Origin: Candidatus Litorirhabdus singularis
Lineage (GTDB): Bacteria > Pseudomonadota > Gammaproteobacteria > Pseudomonadales > Halieaceae
Length of the DNA stretch: 64,000 nt
Assembly: GCF_026262625.1 (NCBI RefSeq)
Contig: NZ_SHNN01000002.1
Span: 930,001 to 994,000 of the forward strand
Direction: 5' to 3'
A model generated the notes under the pieces. The model saw only the letters and a list, made by a program, of their open reading frames with translations, searched no databases and was not told the origin of the DNA. Shown piece after piece: positions 43,672-54,922 of the stretch (within the stretch, counting starts at the first letter, position 1; every line of letters starts with the position of its first letter). A program made the translations under genes and the position numbers.

Positions 43672-45542
43672 TTGCGGCTCCCTCCAATCTGGATCGAATT
43701 GAGGGTACGTCCTCCGTAAACCAGATTAACAAGGGCGCGGGTTCCCATAATCGCCGTTAGCATTGAAGTCACAATGCCTATCGACAAGGTCACAGCAAAC
43801 CCTTTAACGGGCCCGGTCCCTACTGCGTAAAGAATCACCGCTACCAGTAATGTCGTAATATTGGCATCCAATATCGTCACCACGGCGCGTTCAAAACCCG
43901 AGTGGATGGCCATCTGCGGCGACAGCCCATTCACCAGTTCTTCCCGTATTCGTGAAAAAATCAGCACGTTAGCATCTACTGCCATACCCACAGTAAGCAC
44001 AATACCCGCAATACCCGGCAAGGTCAGAGTCGCCCCCAGTATCGACATACAGGCTATCAGCAGCACCAGGTTGGCGCTCAGCGCCACAATGGCTGCAATT
44101 CCAAACACCCGGTAATACAGCACCATAAACAGCACCACCAGACTCAGGCCTACCTGCACTGACATAAGCCCCTGGGCAACGTTTTCCGCGCCTAGCGAAG
44201 GTCCGACCGTGCGTTCCTCTACAAAATCCATGGGTGCCGCCAGCGCGCCGGCGCGCAGCAACAATGCTAACTCAGAGGCTTCCTGAACGCTGTCCAGCCC
44301 GGTAATCTGAAACTGAGCCCCCAGCGCCGACTGAATAGTGGGTGCTGTGATTACGCTTTTTTCGTCATAGGGCGTCTTGATAATAATTTCTTCGCCCTGT
44401 TCGTTGATTTCGTAACGGGTGCGGTTTTTACGCTCGATAAACAGCACCCCCATCCGGCGCTTGATGTTGTTACGCGTGGCGCGGTGCATCAGAGCGCCAC
44501 CCTCACCGTCCAGACTGATATTGACGTTGGGGCGTCCGTTTTGGTCAAAACTGGACTGAGCGTTGGATACCCGCTCTCCGGTAATGACTATTTCACGCTC
44601 CAACCACTCACTGGCGCCAGCACGCGAGGCGCTGCGAAACTTGAACTGCTCACGTGATGAGGCACTCGCGTCGCTGGTAGCGACCAGCCTGAACTCAAGA
44701 TTAGCGGTTTTACCCAGAATACGTTTTGCTTCAGCAGTATCTTGAATACCCGGCAGTTCAACCACAATTCGGTTATTGCCTTGCGGCTGAACTAAAGGCT
44801 CCGAGACGCCCAGTTCATTGACGCGATTACGCAGCGTGGTCAAGTTTTGGGTCAGTGCGTAGCTGCCAATTTCCTTACGTGCTGCTTCAGACAGCGTGGC
44901 CTTCAAGCCCCATTCCTCGGCCGTACGCTGCACCACCAGTTCCGGGTAAGTTTTACGAATCGCCGCTATCGCATCATCCCGCAGCTGCTCCGCTTTGAAC
45001 ACTCCGTGCATAGCGCCGGTATCATCTTGCTTGAGAATACCGCGCAAGCCTTCTTCACGCAGCAGCTTACGACTGCCCACGAAGAACGTTTCCATGCGCC
45101 GCTCAACCGCGCTGTCGATATCAACCTCGAGCTTGAAATGCACACCACCGCTAAGGTCCAGCCCGTATTTCATAGGCTGGGCGCCATAATCACTGAGCCA
45201 GGCTGGCGTCGTCTCAGCCAGGTTTAAGGCCACTACATAGCCGTCACCCAGCGCCCGTTTCAGCATCCGCTGAGCGCGTAACTGGTCATCGCGCTGACGC
45301 AGACGAATCAGTCCGCTAGCGGCCCGCTCACCGACTTCGGCACCAAAAAATTCAACCCCGCCCTCAGTGAGAGCATCGGTAGCACGTTTGAGCGTGCGCT
45401 CATCAATCAGCGTGGCGCTGGACTGACCGCTAATCTGCAAGGCAGGATCGGGCGCGTAAAGGTTAGGCGCCGCGTAAAACAGGCCCAACGCTACTATCAT
45501 CAATAGCAGCAGGTTCTTCCACAGGGGGTAGCGATTTAGCAT
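43668..45542 (-). CDS. secD: Protein translocase subunit SecD
   Basis: A 624-residue protein with a large periplasmic head (P1, about residues 25-440) and six membrane segments in the C-terminal part. The motif YGLDLSGGVHFKLEVD, and VGMAVDANVLIFSRIREEL in the membrane core, are standard. In most gammaproteobacteria yajC, tgt and queA precede secD; here the upstream gene is purL and none of these is present. The promoter must lie in the 67-base gap before position 45610 or further up. Confidence 0.97.
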   Translation of the reverse strand: MLNRYPLWKNLLLLMIVALGLFYAAPNLYAPDPALQISGQSSATLIDERTLKRATDALTEGGVEFFGAEVGERAASGLIRLRQRDDQLRAQRMLKRALGDGYVVALNLAETTPAWLSDYGAQPMKYGLDLSGGVHFKLEVDIDSAVERRMETFFVGSRKLLREEGLRGILKQDDTGAMHGVFKAEQLRDDAIAAIRKTYPELVVQRTAEEWGLKATLSEAARKEIGSYALTQNLTTLRNRVNELGVSEPLVQPQGNNRIVVELPGIQDTAEAKRILGKTANLEFRLVATSDASASSREQFKFRSASRAGASEWLEREIVITGERVSNAQSSFDQNGRPNVNISLDGEGGALMHRATRNNIKRRMGVLFIERKNRTRYEINEQGEEIIIKTPYDEKSVITAPTIQSALGAQFQITGLDSVQEASELALLLRAGALAAPMDFVEERTVGPSLGAENVAQGLMSVQVGLSLVVLFMVLYYRVFGIAAIVALSANLVLLIACMSILGATLTLPGIAGIVLTVGMAVDANVLIFSRIREELVNGLSPQMAIHSGFERAVVTILDANITTLLVAVILYAVGTGPVKGFAVTLSIGIVTSMLTAIMGTRALVNLVYGGRTLNSIQIGGSRK

Positions 45543-45609
45543 AGGGGTCTCAAATCGAAAGTTGCGACATTATAAGGAATTGCAAGGGCACAACAAGGGC
45601 ACAGCAAGG

Positions 45610-48600
45610 TCAGCCCAGCCAGACGCGTGCATTGCGGAATAATCGCATCCACGCAGCGTCTTCGGCCCATTCAGCAGGAGCCCAGGAACATTGCACCGTA
45701 CGGAATACTCGCTCCGGATGCGGCATCATGATAGTGACCCTGCCGTCAGCGCTGGTAACGCCAGTTATACCCCCACTGGAACCATTGGGGTTAGCCGGGT
45801 AGGTTTCCGTCACCGCACCCTGATTATCCACATACTGCAGGCTAATCAGGCCAGCGGCGACTGCCGCCTGCCGGGTTGCGTCCGAGGCAAAATCTGCGCG
45901 GCCCTCACCGTGAGCAACAGCGATAGGCATCTGCGAACCGCTCATGCCCTGTAAGAGTATCGACGCGCTATCAGGCACTTTAACCAAAGAGTAACGGGCC
46001 TCAAATTGTTCAGAAACATTGCGCACAAAACGTGGCCAGAGTTCAGTACCCGGGATCAGTTCCTGTAAAGAAGACATCATCTGACAGCCATTACAGACAC
46101 CCAGACTAAAACTGTCGGTGCGCTCGAAGAACCCGGTAAAACTATCGCGCAGCTGGTTATTCAGCAAAATACTGCGCGCCCAACCCTGCCCGGCGCCCAA
46201 TACGTCGCCATAGGAAAAGCCACCACAGGCCACCAGTCCCTTGAAGTCGGCCAGCTCGTACCTGCCGCTGAGCAGGTCAGACATGTGTACATCCACGCTC
46301 TCAAAACCGGCTCGATCAAACGCCGCTGCCATTTCTACCTGACCATTCACGCCCTGCTCTCGCAGCACTGCCAGACGCGGCCGCGCACCGGTGGCGATAT
46401 AAGGTGCGGCAGTATTATCGTTGCAATCAAAGCTCAACGCCGCGCTCAGTCCCGGGTCGGCCTCAATCAACTGAGCGAACTCCTGCTCGGCGCACGCTGG
46501 GTTATCACGCAGTCCCTGCAAGCGATAGCTGGTTTCGCTCCACACCCGCTCCAGTTCAATTCGCGGCATATTCAGCAGTCGCTCACTACCGTTGGTCAAC
46601 ACTACCGCTTCACCAGCGGTGACGCTGCCCAGATCATGCAGCTGCCCGGCCAGACCGAGCGTGTCAGCAGCGGCCTTTACCTCTTCCAAAGCCGTTTCGC
46701 TGACCTGCAGCACCATACCGGCTTCCTCATTGAACAAGGCCGCCAGAGTCTCGCCGCCAAGGCCGGCAATATCCACCTGCCAACCACAGTGTCCAGCAAA
46801 CGCCATTTCCAGCAGGGTAATAAGCAAGCCACCATCGGAGCGATCGTGATACGCCAGCAATCGCTGTTGCTGCAGCAGTTGTTGTACCAGCTCAAAGGCC
46901 GACTTCAGCAGCAGTGGTTGCTCTACGTCCGGCGCTTGATTGCCGATCTGGCTGTAAACCTGAGCCAATGCTGAACCGCCCAGGCGCTGCTGTCCGCCGC
47001 TAATATCTATCAGCAGCAGTCGGCTCGGGCCGCTACTGGTGCGCAATTGTGGTGTCACCGCCTTGCGCACGTCAGTAACCGGGCTAAATGCGGATACAAT
47101 CAATGACACCGGCGCGGTCACTGCCTTATCGGTGCCCTCATCTTGCCAACTGGTGCGCATGGACATAGAGTCCTTACCCACCGGTATCGTCAAACCCAAA
47201 GCCGGGCAGAACTCCATTCCCACGGCTCGCACCGTGTCATACAAGGTCTCATCTTCCCGGCCATAGCCTGCGGCGCACATCCAGTTGGCCGACAGTTTAA
47301 CGTCCGAGAGTTGCCTGATAGGTGCCGCAGCGATATTGGTAATCGCCTCAGCTACCGCCATACGGCCAGAAGCAGGGCCGTCGATCAGTGCCAAAGGCGT
47401 GCGCTCGCCCATGGCCATGGCTTCACCCAGTGTTGAATCATAGGAAACGGTGGTAATAGCGCAATCCGCGACCGGAACCTGCCAGGGGCCAACCATCTGG
47501 TCGCGACTGACCATTCCTGTCACGCTGCGATCACCAATGGTTATGAGGAATTTCTTGCTGGCCACGCTGGGCAGGCGTAGCACTCGATGCAAGGCATCAT
47601 CCAAAGTCACTGACTGCAATTGCAGCGGCGCTTGATCCACAGTCTGGCGCGTCACCTGGCGATACATATGCGGCGCTTTACCAAATAGCACCGACATCGG
47701 TAAGTCGATGGGCGAGTCACCAAAGCTGGCATCGGTCAACTCCAGGTGCATCTCATCAGTTGCCTCACCGACGACAGCAAAAGGACAGCGCTCGCGCTCG
47801 CAGATAGCGCTGAACAGGGCCAGATGCTCAGGCTCGACCGCCATCACATACCGCTCCTGAGACTCATTACACCAGATTTCCAATGGCGACATACCCGGCT
47901 CATCATTGGGTACGTTGCGCAGTTCAAAGCGGCCGCCGCGACCACCATCCTTCACCAACTCGGGAAAGGCATTTGACAGCCCGCCAGCGCCTACATCGTG
48001 AATAAAGGCGATAGGGTTGTCTGCTCCCAGTTGCCAGCAACGGTCTATCACTTCCTGACACCGACGCTCAATTTCGGGGTTTTGGCGCTGTACCGAAGCA
48101 AAATCAAGCGCCTCGGCACTGTCGCCGCTGGCCATGGACGATGCCGCGCCACCACCAAGTCCGATCAACATGGCTGGTCCGCCCAATACGATCAATTGCG
48201 CACCGGCGGCAAAATCACCTTTCTCAACGTGCTCAGCACGGATATTACCGTAGCCCCCAGCAATCATAATGGGCTTGTGGTAACCACGCACTTCGCTGCC
48301 GGCAACGCCGTCTGCCTGCATTTCAAAACTACGAAAGTAACCGCACAGATTGGGCCGCCCAAACTCATTGTTGAAGGCCGCGCCACCAATCGGTCCTTCG
48401 AGCATGATATCCAGCGCCGATACAATCCGCTGCGGTTTGCCATAGGCCTGCTCCCAAGGCTGCTCCGCGCCTGGAATATTCAGGTTAGACACCGAAAAAC
48501 CGCTCAGCCCCACCTTCGGTTTGGAACCTCTGCCGACTGCCCCTTCATCGCGAATCTCCCCCCCGGAGCCGGTACCGGCACCGGGGTGCGGCGCAATAGC

Positions 48601-49488
48601 GGTCGGATGGTTATGGGTTTCCACCTTCATCAGCAGGTGAATATCCTCGTCGCTGTAGCCATAGCTGCCCGAGGCGGGGTCTGGGTAAAAACGCCCCGCC
48701 CGGCTGCCCACAATAACGGCGGCGTTGTCCGAATAGGCCGAGAGCACGTCTTCGCCACCGACCGCATGGGTATTACGGATCATCTTGAACAGAGAATGCT
48801 CCTGCTCTACGCCATCAATAGTCCAACTGGCGTTGAATATCTTGTGCCGGCAATGCTCCGAGTTAGCCTGAGCAAACATCATCAGCTCGATATCGTTGGG
48901 ATTACGCGCCATGTCGATAAAAGCCTGATACAGGTAATCCACTTCATCATCGGCCAATGCGAGCCCCAGCCTTGTATTGGCTTCCACCAGCGCGTCGCGT
49001 CCGCCGCCCAGCACATCAACACTTTGCAGCGGTCGCGGTGAGTCATGATGAAACAGGCTTGCTGCCGCAGCTGGCGAGGACAGCACCTGCTCAGTCATAC
49101 GATCATAAAGCTGCGTTTGTAAGCTGTCTGCAACACCGCTTGCGGCTTGCACATACCACGCAGTACCGCGTTCAATGCGCAACACGCTGTCTAGCCCGCA
49201 GTTGTGCGCGATATCGGTAGCCTTACTGGACCAGGGCGAAATGGTGCCATCGCGAGGAGCCACCAGCACCAGCTCTCCGGGTCCACTTAATTCACCGTTA
49301 TCAAAGTGACCGCCCAGCAACTGTTGCAGCGAGGTTCGCTCCGAGTTGCTCAAATCACGAGCAACCTCAACGAAAAAAACATGATCGCAGCTTAGCGCGT
49401 CCACCGAAGTGCCGTTCGCATCACATTGTTGCTGCAGTTTGGTCAGTCTAAAATCCGACAGAGCGGAAGCACCGCGCAGGATGAGCAT
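45610..49488 (-). CDS. purL: Phosphoribosylformylglycinamidine synthase
   Basis: A 1292-residue large single-chain enzyme of purine synthesis (FGAM synthase). It has the N-terminal PurS-like part, a linker, two AIRS-type halves and a C-terminal class I glutaminase. Key motifs are [32 protein letters not shown], the ATP-grip-like [11 protein letters not shown], the nucleophilic Cys in [11 protein letters not shown] and the His/Glu pair in MPHPERVF. It is divergent from mltF, the same arrangement as in E. coli. Confidence 0.97.
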   Translation of the reverse strand: MLILRGASALSDFRLTKLQQQCDANGTSVDALSCDHVFFVEVARDLSNSERTSLQQLLGGHFDNGELSGPGELVLVAPRDGTISPWSSKATDIAHNCGLDSVLRIERGTAWYVQAASGVADSLQTQLYDRMTEQVLSSPAAAASLFHHDSPRPLQSVDVLGGGRDALVEANTRLGLALADDEVDYLYQAFIDMARNPNDIELMMFAQANSEHCRHKIFNASWTIDGVEQEHSLFKMIRNTHAVGGEDVLSAYSDNAAVIVGSRAGRFYPDPASGSYGYSDEDIHLLMKVETHNHPTAIAPHPGAGTGSGGEIRDEGAVGRGSKPKVGLSGFSVSNLNIPGAEQPWEQAYGKPQRIVSALDIMLEGPIGGAAFNNEFGRPNLCGYFRSFEMQADGVAGSEVRGYHKPIMIAGGYGNIRAEHVEKGDFAAGAQLIVLGGPAMLIGLGGGAASSMASGDSAEALDFASVQRQNPEIERRCQEVIDRCWQLGADNPIAFIHDVGAGGLSNAFPELVKDGGRGGRFELRNVPNDEPGMSPLEIWCNESQERYVMAVEPEHLALFSAICERERCPFAVVGEATDEMHLELTDASFGDSPIDLPMSVLFGKAPHMYRQVTRQTVDQAPLQLQSVTLDDALHRVLRLPSVASKKFLITIGDRSVTGMVSRDQMVGPWQVPVADCAITTVSYDSTLGEAMAMGERTPLALIDGPASGRMAVAEAITNIAAAPIRQLSDVKLSANWMCAAGYGREDETLYDTVRAVGMEFCPALGLTIPVGKDSMSMRTSWQDEGTDKAVTAPVSLIVSAFSPVTDVRKAVTPQLRTSSGPSRLLLIDISGGQQRLGGSALAQVYSQIGNQAPDVEQPLLLKSAFELVQQLLQQQRLLAYHDRSDGGLLITLLEMAFAGHCGWQVDIAGLGGETLAALFNEEAGMVLQVSETALEEVKAAADTLGLAGQLHDLGSVTAGEAVVLTNGSERLLNMPRIELERVWSETSYRLQGLRDNPACAEQEFAQLIEADPGLSAALSFDCNDNTAAPYIATGARPRLAVLREQGVNGQVEMAAAFDRAGFESVDVHMSDLLSGRYELADFKGLVACGGFSYGDVLGAGQGWARSILLNNQLRDSFTGFFERTDSFSLGVCNGCQMMSSLQELIPGTELWPRFVRNVSEQFEARYSLVKVPDSASILLQGMSGSQMPIAVAHGEGRADFASDATRQAAVAAGLISLQYVDNQGAVTETYPANPNGSSGGITGVTSADGRVTIMMPHPERVFRTVQCSWAPAEWAEDAAWMRLFRNARVWLG

Positions 49489-49618
49489 ACCGGAATGGGC
49501 CTCTGGACAGGGGGGTTTAAAAACCGCGACATTGTACTGTATTTAGCCGCGACAGGTTAGCGCAGGAGGCAAATTATTGGGTTTTGTCAGCGCGCGGGCG
49601 CAACGCTAGAATAGGGTC

Positions 49619-51046
49619 ATGCCCCGCCTACCCCTACAGCTCTCATTTTGGCTTTGCCTGCTCCTCATCAGCGGCTGTGAAAACGGCGATAGCCTGGCTA
49701 TGATCCTTGAAAAAGGCGAGATCAGCATTGCCACTCGCAACGCACCCACTACATTTTACCAAGTGCAAGACGAGGCCGCGGGCTTTGAATTCGTGCTCGC
49801 CTCACTGTTTGCTGAAGAACTGGGGGTGAACGCACGCTTTATCCAGCTGCACAATAAGGCCGACGTGGTGGAGAGTCTGCAGCGTGGTCAAGCCGATATG
49901 GCGGCCGCGGGAATGGCGCGAACGGCAGAGCGCGCGAGTCTGTTCGACGCAACCAACTCCTATGGCGAGTTACACCTGCAGATTGTGTATCTGGCAGGGA
50001 CCAAGCGTCCCCGACAGATTAGCGACCTGGCGCAGGGACGCCTGGTTATTAGTAATAGTCAGCGTCATATCGATACCGTGACTTTTTTGCGCTCCCTGCA
50101 ACCGGCGCTGGAATGGCGCCAGATAGACACCGAAGACAGTGCCGAACTTTTGGAGATGGTGACAGACAGGGAAGCTGACTTTGCGCTCATCGACTCGAAT
50201 GAGTTTAAGGTTAACCGCAGCTTTTACCCGCGCATGCGGGTCGCCATGGAGCTGGATCGGGTCGATGAACTGGCTTGGCTCATGCCCGATGCTCGCGATA
50301 ACACCCGCCTGCTCAACCGCGCCAACCAGTTTCTGGCCCGCGTCAGTGCAGACGGCACGCTGGAGCGACTCAAGGAGGAACACTTTTCAAGGGCCTGGAA
50401 CAACAACCCGGTAGGATCTCAGACATTTAATCGCATGGTACGCACCAAGCTGCCTCGCTACGAAACCCTGATTCGAGAGGTGGCCAAGGAATACCAATTG
50501 GACTGGCACCTGTTAGCGGCAATTGCCTATCAGGAATCACATTGGAATCCGCGCGCACGGTCACCAACCGGGGTCAGGGGTATGATGATGCTGACCCGCT
50601 CCACCGCCAAAGAGCTGGGTATAGTCGACCGACTGGACGTGACCGAGAGCCTGCGCGGCGGTGCCCGCTACTACAAGCTACTCAAACGTCGGCTACCCGA
50701 GGATATTCTGGAGCCGGATCGCACCTGGTTTACGCTGGCCGCTTACAATATCGGCCGCGGACACCTGGAAGACGCCCGGGTGATTACGCAGCGCCAGGGC
50801 GGCGATCCTCACTTCTGGAAAGACGTGTCTCAGTACCTGCCGCTGCTACAAAAGAGCGCCTACTACAGCAAGGCCCGCTATGGCTACGCCCGAGGCTCAG
50901 AGCCCGTCACCTACGTCAAGAATATTCGCCATTACCACAGTATATTGGCCTGGCGCGACATCAATCAGAATCAACCGGCACCGCCTGTGAACAGCATCGA
51001 ACTGCTGCCGCCTATCTTACGCGAGACCGGCCTCTTCGCTCTCTAA
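49619..51046 (+). CDS. mltF: Membrane-bound lytic murein transglycosylase F
   Basis: A 475-residue lipoprotein (Cys20 in LLLISGCENGD) with a solute-binding-like regulatory domain (about residues 35-265) and a C-terminal lysozyme-like SLT domain (about 295-420). The catalytic Glu is in AAIAYQESHWNPRARSPTGVRGMMML. It cleaves peptidoglycan glycosidic bonds at the outer membrane. Its stop overlaps the tadA stop by 4 bases from the opposite strand. Confidence 0.95.
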   Translation: MPRLPLQLSFWLCLLLISGCENGDSLAMILEKGEISIATRNAPTTFYQVQDEAAGFEFVLASLFAEELGVNARFIQLHNKADVVESLQRGQADMAAAGMARTAERASLFDATNSYGELHLQIVYLAGTKRPRQISDLAQGRLVISNSQRHIDTVTFLRSLQPALEWRQIDTEDSAELLEMVTDREADFALIDSNEFKVNRSFYPRMRVAMELDRVDELAWLMPDARDNTRLLNRANQFLARVSADGTLERLKEEHFSRAWNNNPVGSQTFNRMVRTKLPRYETLIREVAKEYQLDWHLLAAIAYQESHWNPRARSPTGVRGMMMLTRSTAKELGIVDRLDVTESLRGGARYYKLLKRRLPEDILEPDRTWFTLAAYNIGRGHLEDARVITQRQGGDPHFWKDVSQYLPLLQKSAYYSKARYGYARGSEPVTYVKNIRHYHSILAWRDINQNQPAPPVNSIELLPPILRETGLFAL

Positions 51047-51516
51047 CGGCGGCGCCGGAAGAAATTTCGCAGGCGCTGACTACTGGCCTCAGCCAGCAAA
51101 CCACCACGCCAGGTAATACCGTGATTGTAAAAGGCTTCATCCAACAGTTGCAGCTGACTACAAACCGCACCGGCGCGCGGCTCGGTAGCAGCGAACACCA
51201 ACTGCTCCACCCTGGCGTGAACCAGAGAGCCGACGCACATTGTGCAGGGTTCCAGCGTCACATAGAGAATACTATTGGGGACCCGATAATTATTCCTGGC
51301 CGCTGCTGCCGCCCGCAGTGCGACGACTTCAGCGTGCGCGGTGGGGTCGGCCGCCGAAATAACCTGATTCCACCCCTCTCCAACACACTCTCCGTCCTGC
51401 ACTAAAACAGCACCAACCGGCACTTCGCCTGCATCGGCAGCGAGGTCGGCCAAGGCCAGCGCGCGCAGCATCCACTGCTCATCTGCTTCTGTAAAGTCGT
51501 TGCTGTCTACTTCCAT
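51043..51516 (-). CDS. tadA: tRNA-specific adenosine deaminase TadA
   Basis: A 157-residue deaminase that makes inosine-34 in tRNA-Arg. Zinc and catalytic motifs are TAHAEVVAL and LEPCTMCVGSLVHAR. The ATG at 51516 gives the conventional N-terminus; the frame extends upstream to 51597 without conserved residues. It is convergent with mltF. Confidence 0.95.
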   Translation of the reverse strand: MEVDSNDFTEADEQWMLRALALADLAADAGEVPVGAVLVQDGECVGEGWNQVISAADPTAHAEVVALRAAAAARNNYRVPNSILYVTLEPCTMCVGSLVHARVEQLVFAATEPRAGAVCSQLQLLDEAFYNHGITWRGGLLAEASSQRLRNFFRRRR

Positions 51517-51754
51517 GGCATGGCTAATCACTTCAATGAGCTTGGGATGTCTGGGCTGGGTATGATTGTAACTAGCAACTGCTGCAGGTTCCCACAATAA
51601 CCGATGCTGCTACTGCTCTGCTGCGGAGTTTAACATTCGCTGCCACGTTCGGCACCGCCCAACACAAGAGCGCACAACAACCCGCTCTTTACCTGACCAC
51701 ACAAGTCAGCTAGCTTGCAGATAAACTTATGAATATGAGGCGAGGCAGCTTTTG

Positions 51755-52570
51755 ATGTCAGAATTTTGCAGCAGGTACGGTCCTTGGGCACTGATTGCCG
51801 GAGGCGCACAGGGTATTGGCGAGGCCTACTCGCGCTACGCCGCCGGTCAGGGACTAAACGTCATAGTGTTAGATTTCGACGCCACTGCCTTAGCCCGCAT
51901 CGAAAGCGAGTTGACCAACGAGTTTGACGTCGAATGCCTGCCCGTTGAAATCGACCTGGGCTCCGCCTCGATGCTTGCCAACGTCATTAGCGCCGTCGCT
52001 GAACGCGAGGTAGGGCTGCTGGTATACAACGCCGGTCTAGCCGACGTAGGACCGTTCTTCAAAACCGACACCGGACTGGACTTTGAGCTACAGCGCATCG
52101 CGGTAAACGTCACTGGCCCGCTGGTTTTGACCCACCACTTTGCGGCCCCTATGCTGGCCCGAAAACGCGGCGGCATTATTCTTATGTCATCCGGTGCCGG
52201 CTTGAAAGGTGCGCCCTACTACGCTCATTACTCAGCCACCAAGGCCTACGATATAGCGCTAGCTGAAGCACTCTGGGGAGAGTTCAAACCTTATCAGGTA
52301 GACGTACTGGCAGTGGCTGCGGGCATGACTTTGTCGACCGCTGCCAAGGGTTACCAACATCTGGATACCTCAGGTTTTCAGACTCCGCAAGAGTTGGTAA
52401 AGGAGGCCATGGAGGCCATCGGCAAGCAACCGCTGCTGGTGGCGGGACAACAACATCGTGCCGGTCACGAGAAAATGAAAAAGGTACCCGATGAACAATT
52501 GATTGGGTACCTGGCCAAGCATGCGATCGACAATTTCATGGACGGCAAGCCGCCCAAACAGGCTATCTAA
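51755..52570 (+). CDS. Short-chain dehydrogenase/reductase
   Basis: A 271-residue classical SDR. The NAD(P) motif is GGAQGIGEAY (about residues 15-24); VYNAGLAD replaces the usual NNAG. The catalytic Ser is in MSSGAGLKG and Tyr/Lys in HYSATKAY (YxxxK). The ATG at 51755 is preceded by GAGGCGAGG at a distance; the other reading uses TTG one codon earlier. It is a lone plus-strand gene between tadA and the sugar-oxidation pair, with no operon partner. Substrate not known. Confidence 0.85.
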   Translation: MSEFCSRYGPWALIAGGAQGIGEAYSRYAAGQGLNVIVLDFDATALARIESELTNEFDVECLPVEIDLGSASMLANVISAVAEREVGLLVYNAGLADVGPFFKTDTGLDFELQRIAVNVTGPLVLTHHFAAPMLARKRGGIILMSSGAGLKGAPYYAHYSATKAYDIALAEALWGEFKPYQVDVLAVAAGMTLSTAAKGYQHLDTSGFQTPQELVKEAMEAIGKQPLLVAGQQHRAGHEKMKKVPDEQLIGYLAKHAIDNFMDGKPPKQAI

Positions 52571-52581
52571 CAAGCCTCAGA

Positions 52582-53637
52582 TCAGCTCAGACCGAGAATG
52601 CGGCGGTTGGCTTGCTCGTCGGACTCGCCGCCAGCAAAGTCGTCGAAGGCTTTATCGGTGGTGCGTATGATATGCCGATTTATAAATTCAACGCCCTCTC
52701 TGGCGCCATCCTCGGGGTGCTTCAAACAACACTCCCATTCCAGCACCGCCCACCCCTCAAAGTCGTACCTGGCAAACTGGCTAAAAATACCACTGAAATT
52801 CACCTGCCCATCGCCCAGTGAACGAAAGCGCCCAGGACGTTCTTTCCAGTCTTGATACCCACCATACACACCGCTACGTCCATTGGGGTTAAACTCCGCG
52901 TCCTTGACGTGGAACATCTTGATACGCTCATGATAGATATCAATAAACTGTATGTAGTCCAGTTGCTGCAACATGAAGTGGCTGGGGTCATACAGAATAT
53001 GGCAGCGCGGGTGATTACCCGTGGCTTCTAAAAAGCGCTCAAAAGTCACCCCGTCGTGCAGGTCCTCGCCCGGATGGATCTCGTAGCAGAGGTCGACACC
53101 GGCGGCGTCAAACGCTTCCAGAATCGGTAGCCAGCGCGCTGCCAGTTCGGCAAAACCGGTTTCTACCAGACCCTGCGGTCGCTGCGGCCATGGATACATG
53201 GTGTGCCACAACAGGGCACCTGAGAACGTTGCGTGCTGTGTCAGCCCCAGATTGTGACTGGCCTGCGCGGCCCACTTTAATTGCTCTACAGCCCAAGCCT
53301 GACGTGCGTCCGGGTTGCCACGGCATGCCTCGGGAGCAAAACCATCAAACTGTTCATCATAGGCAGGATGCACGGCGACTAACTGGCCCTGTAAATGGGT
53401 CGATAGCTCGCTAATTTCCACTCCATTACCACGGCACACGGCATGTAATTCAGCGCAGTATTCCTTGCTCTTGGCTGCCTGCTCCAGGTCAATCAAACTA
53501 CTTTCCCAGGTGGGTATCTGCACCCCTTTGTAACCTAGCTCGCCCGCCCAGCGCGTAATATTATCCAGACTATTAAACGGCGCCTCCGCGGCGACAAACT
53601 GCGCGAGAAAAATGGCCGGTCCCTTCATTTTAGACAT
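52582..53637 (-). CDS. Xylose isomerase-like TIM-barrel sugar epimerase/isomerase
   Basis: A 351-residue AP-endonuclease-2-fold protein, the sugar phosphate isomerase/epimerase family. The metal-site landmarks are CYEIHPGEDLHDG, CHILYDPSHFMLQQ, KMFHVKDAEF and WAVLEWECCL. Start at ATG 53637 after a GGAGA. It overlaps the end of the Gfo/Idh oxidoreductase by 8 bases. Such pairs oxidise and epimerise inositols or uncommon sugars, as in 3-keto-sugar metabolism. The exact substrate cannot be read. Confidence 0.87.
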   Translation of the reverse strand: MSKMKGPAIFLAQFVAAEAPFNSLDNITRWAGELGYKGVQIPTWESSLIDLEQAAKSKEYCAELHAVCRGNGVEISELSTHLQGQLVAVHPAYDEQFDGFAPEACRGNPDARQAWAVEQLKWAAQASHNLGLTQHATFSGALLWHTMYPWPQRPQGLVETGFAELAARWLPILEAFDAAGVDLCYEIHPGEDLHDGVTFERFLEATGNHPRCHILYDPSHFMLQQLDYIQFIDIYHERIKMFHVKDAEFNPNGRSGVYGGYQDWKERPGRFRSLGDGQVNFSGIFSQFARYDFEGWAVLEWECCLKHPEDGAREGVEFINRHIIRTTDKAFDDFAGGESDEQANRRILGLS

Positions 53638-54817
53638 GGTCTGTCTCCGTAGCGGTAGGTTGTAGTTCAGGCATATCGTGCCACTTAATTTCACTGGCGC
53701 TTGCGGCAACAGCCAGTTCGATAAACGCCATGCCCCGAACCGCTTCCTCGATACCGGGGCAGTCTGCGGCGCGCTCACTGGCCTCCAGACCCTGCTGCCG
53801 GGCACGCACCTGCTCTGCAAAGGCCAAATAGAGGTTAGCGAAGGCTTCCAGGTATCCTTCGGGGTGCCCCATCGGGACACGCGTGTTGGCGGCTGCCGCG
53901 ACGCCCAGATAGTCGGCCCCGGTGCGCAGCATTTCGGTGGGGCGATCACTCCACTTTAGCCATAGCGTATTGGGCTGCAAATGTTCCCATTCAAGCCCAC
54001 CCTTGTTGCCGTAGACCCGAAGGCGCAGGGCATTCTCCTCGCCCACACTGACCTGGCTTGCCGCGAGAGTCCCGCGGGCACCATTGTCGAAACGCAACAA
54101 CATGGCGCCGTCATCGTCCAACTGTCGGCCCGCCACGAAACTGGTCAGGTCGGAACACACTTGCGCTATCTTGAGGCCTGAAACGTACTCGACCAGATTC
54201 GCTGCGTGCACTCCAATATCGCCCATGCAACCGCTGATTCCCGCCTGCTGCGGATCCAACCGCCACGTCGCCTGCTTGTTACCCTGTGCTTCCTCGGCAT
54301 ACGCCAGCCAGCCCTGCGTATACTCCACCGTAACCTTGCGGATTACGCCCAGTTCACCCGCAGCGATTCTGGCACGCGCCTCTTTGATAAGTGGGTAGCC
54401 GGTGTAAGGATGCGTCAAACCGTACAGCAGGCCAGTCTCCTTGACGATTTCCTGCAACCGCAGCGCTTGCTGCAAGTCCAGTGTCGCCGGCTTGTCGGAA
54501 AGCACATGAAAACCAGACTCCAAAGCCGCCTCGGCAATGGGAAAGTGAAGATGATTGGGTGTGACAATAACGACAAACTGCATTCGCTGAGAGGCCGGTA
54601 GCGCAGCCTCCAACCGCATCATGTCAGCGTAATCGGAGTAAACCCGGTCAGCTGCAAGATGCAGGGCGGCGCCAGAGCGTTGTGATCGACTCTCATCAGC
54701 ACTGAAGGCGCCGCAGACCAGCTCAATCTCACCATCGATAGCCGCAGCCATGCGGTGCACCGCACCGATAAAGGCTCCCTCGCCCCCGCCAACCATTCCC
54801 ATCCTGACTTTTGCCAC
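53630..54817 (-). CDS. Gfo/Idh/MocA-family oxidoreductase
   Basis: A 395-residue NAD(P)-dependent sugar or polyol dehydrogenase. The Rossmann start is VRMGMVGGGEGAFIGAVHRMAA. The family catalytic Lys is in HVLSDKPATLD, and the His-containing helix is GCMGDIGVHAANLVEYVSG. The start is GTG at 54817 with AGGAG seven bases upstream. The TIM-barrel isomerase follows in the same unit. Confidence 0.9.
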   Translation of the reverse strand: MAKVRMGMVGGGEGAFIGAVHRMAAAIDGEIELVCGAFSADESRSQRSGAALHLAADRVYSDYADMMRLEAALPASQRMQFVVIVTPNHLHFPIAEAALESGFHVLSDKPATLDLQQALRLQEIVKETGLLYGLTHPYTGYPLIKEARARIAAGELGVIRKVTVEYTQGWLAYAEEAQGNKQATWRLDPQQAGISGCMGDIGVHAANLVEYVSGLKIAQVCSDLTSFVAGRQLDDDGAMLLRFDNGARGTLAASQVSVGEENALRLRVYGNKGGLEWEHLQPNTLWLKWSDRPTEMLRTGADYLGVAAAANTRVPMGHPEGYLEAFANLYLAFAEQVRARQQGLEASERAADCPGIEEAVRGMAFIELAVAASASEIKWHDMPELQPTATETDHV

Positions 54818-54922
54818 TCTAATGCTCCTTACACGTTATACGGAAGTGCCGCGCGCCAAGGTTACACGGCTAAAGCGGGGGGTCAAACTATGCAACCGCC
54901 GATGGCGCGTGTAGCGCCTACA

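Noticed and set aside
47998-49041. A 347-codon open frame on the plus strand inside purL
   Set aside because: Antisense to an intact, well-conserved purL. No Shine-Dalgarno sequence and no recognisable motif.
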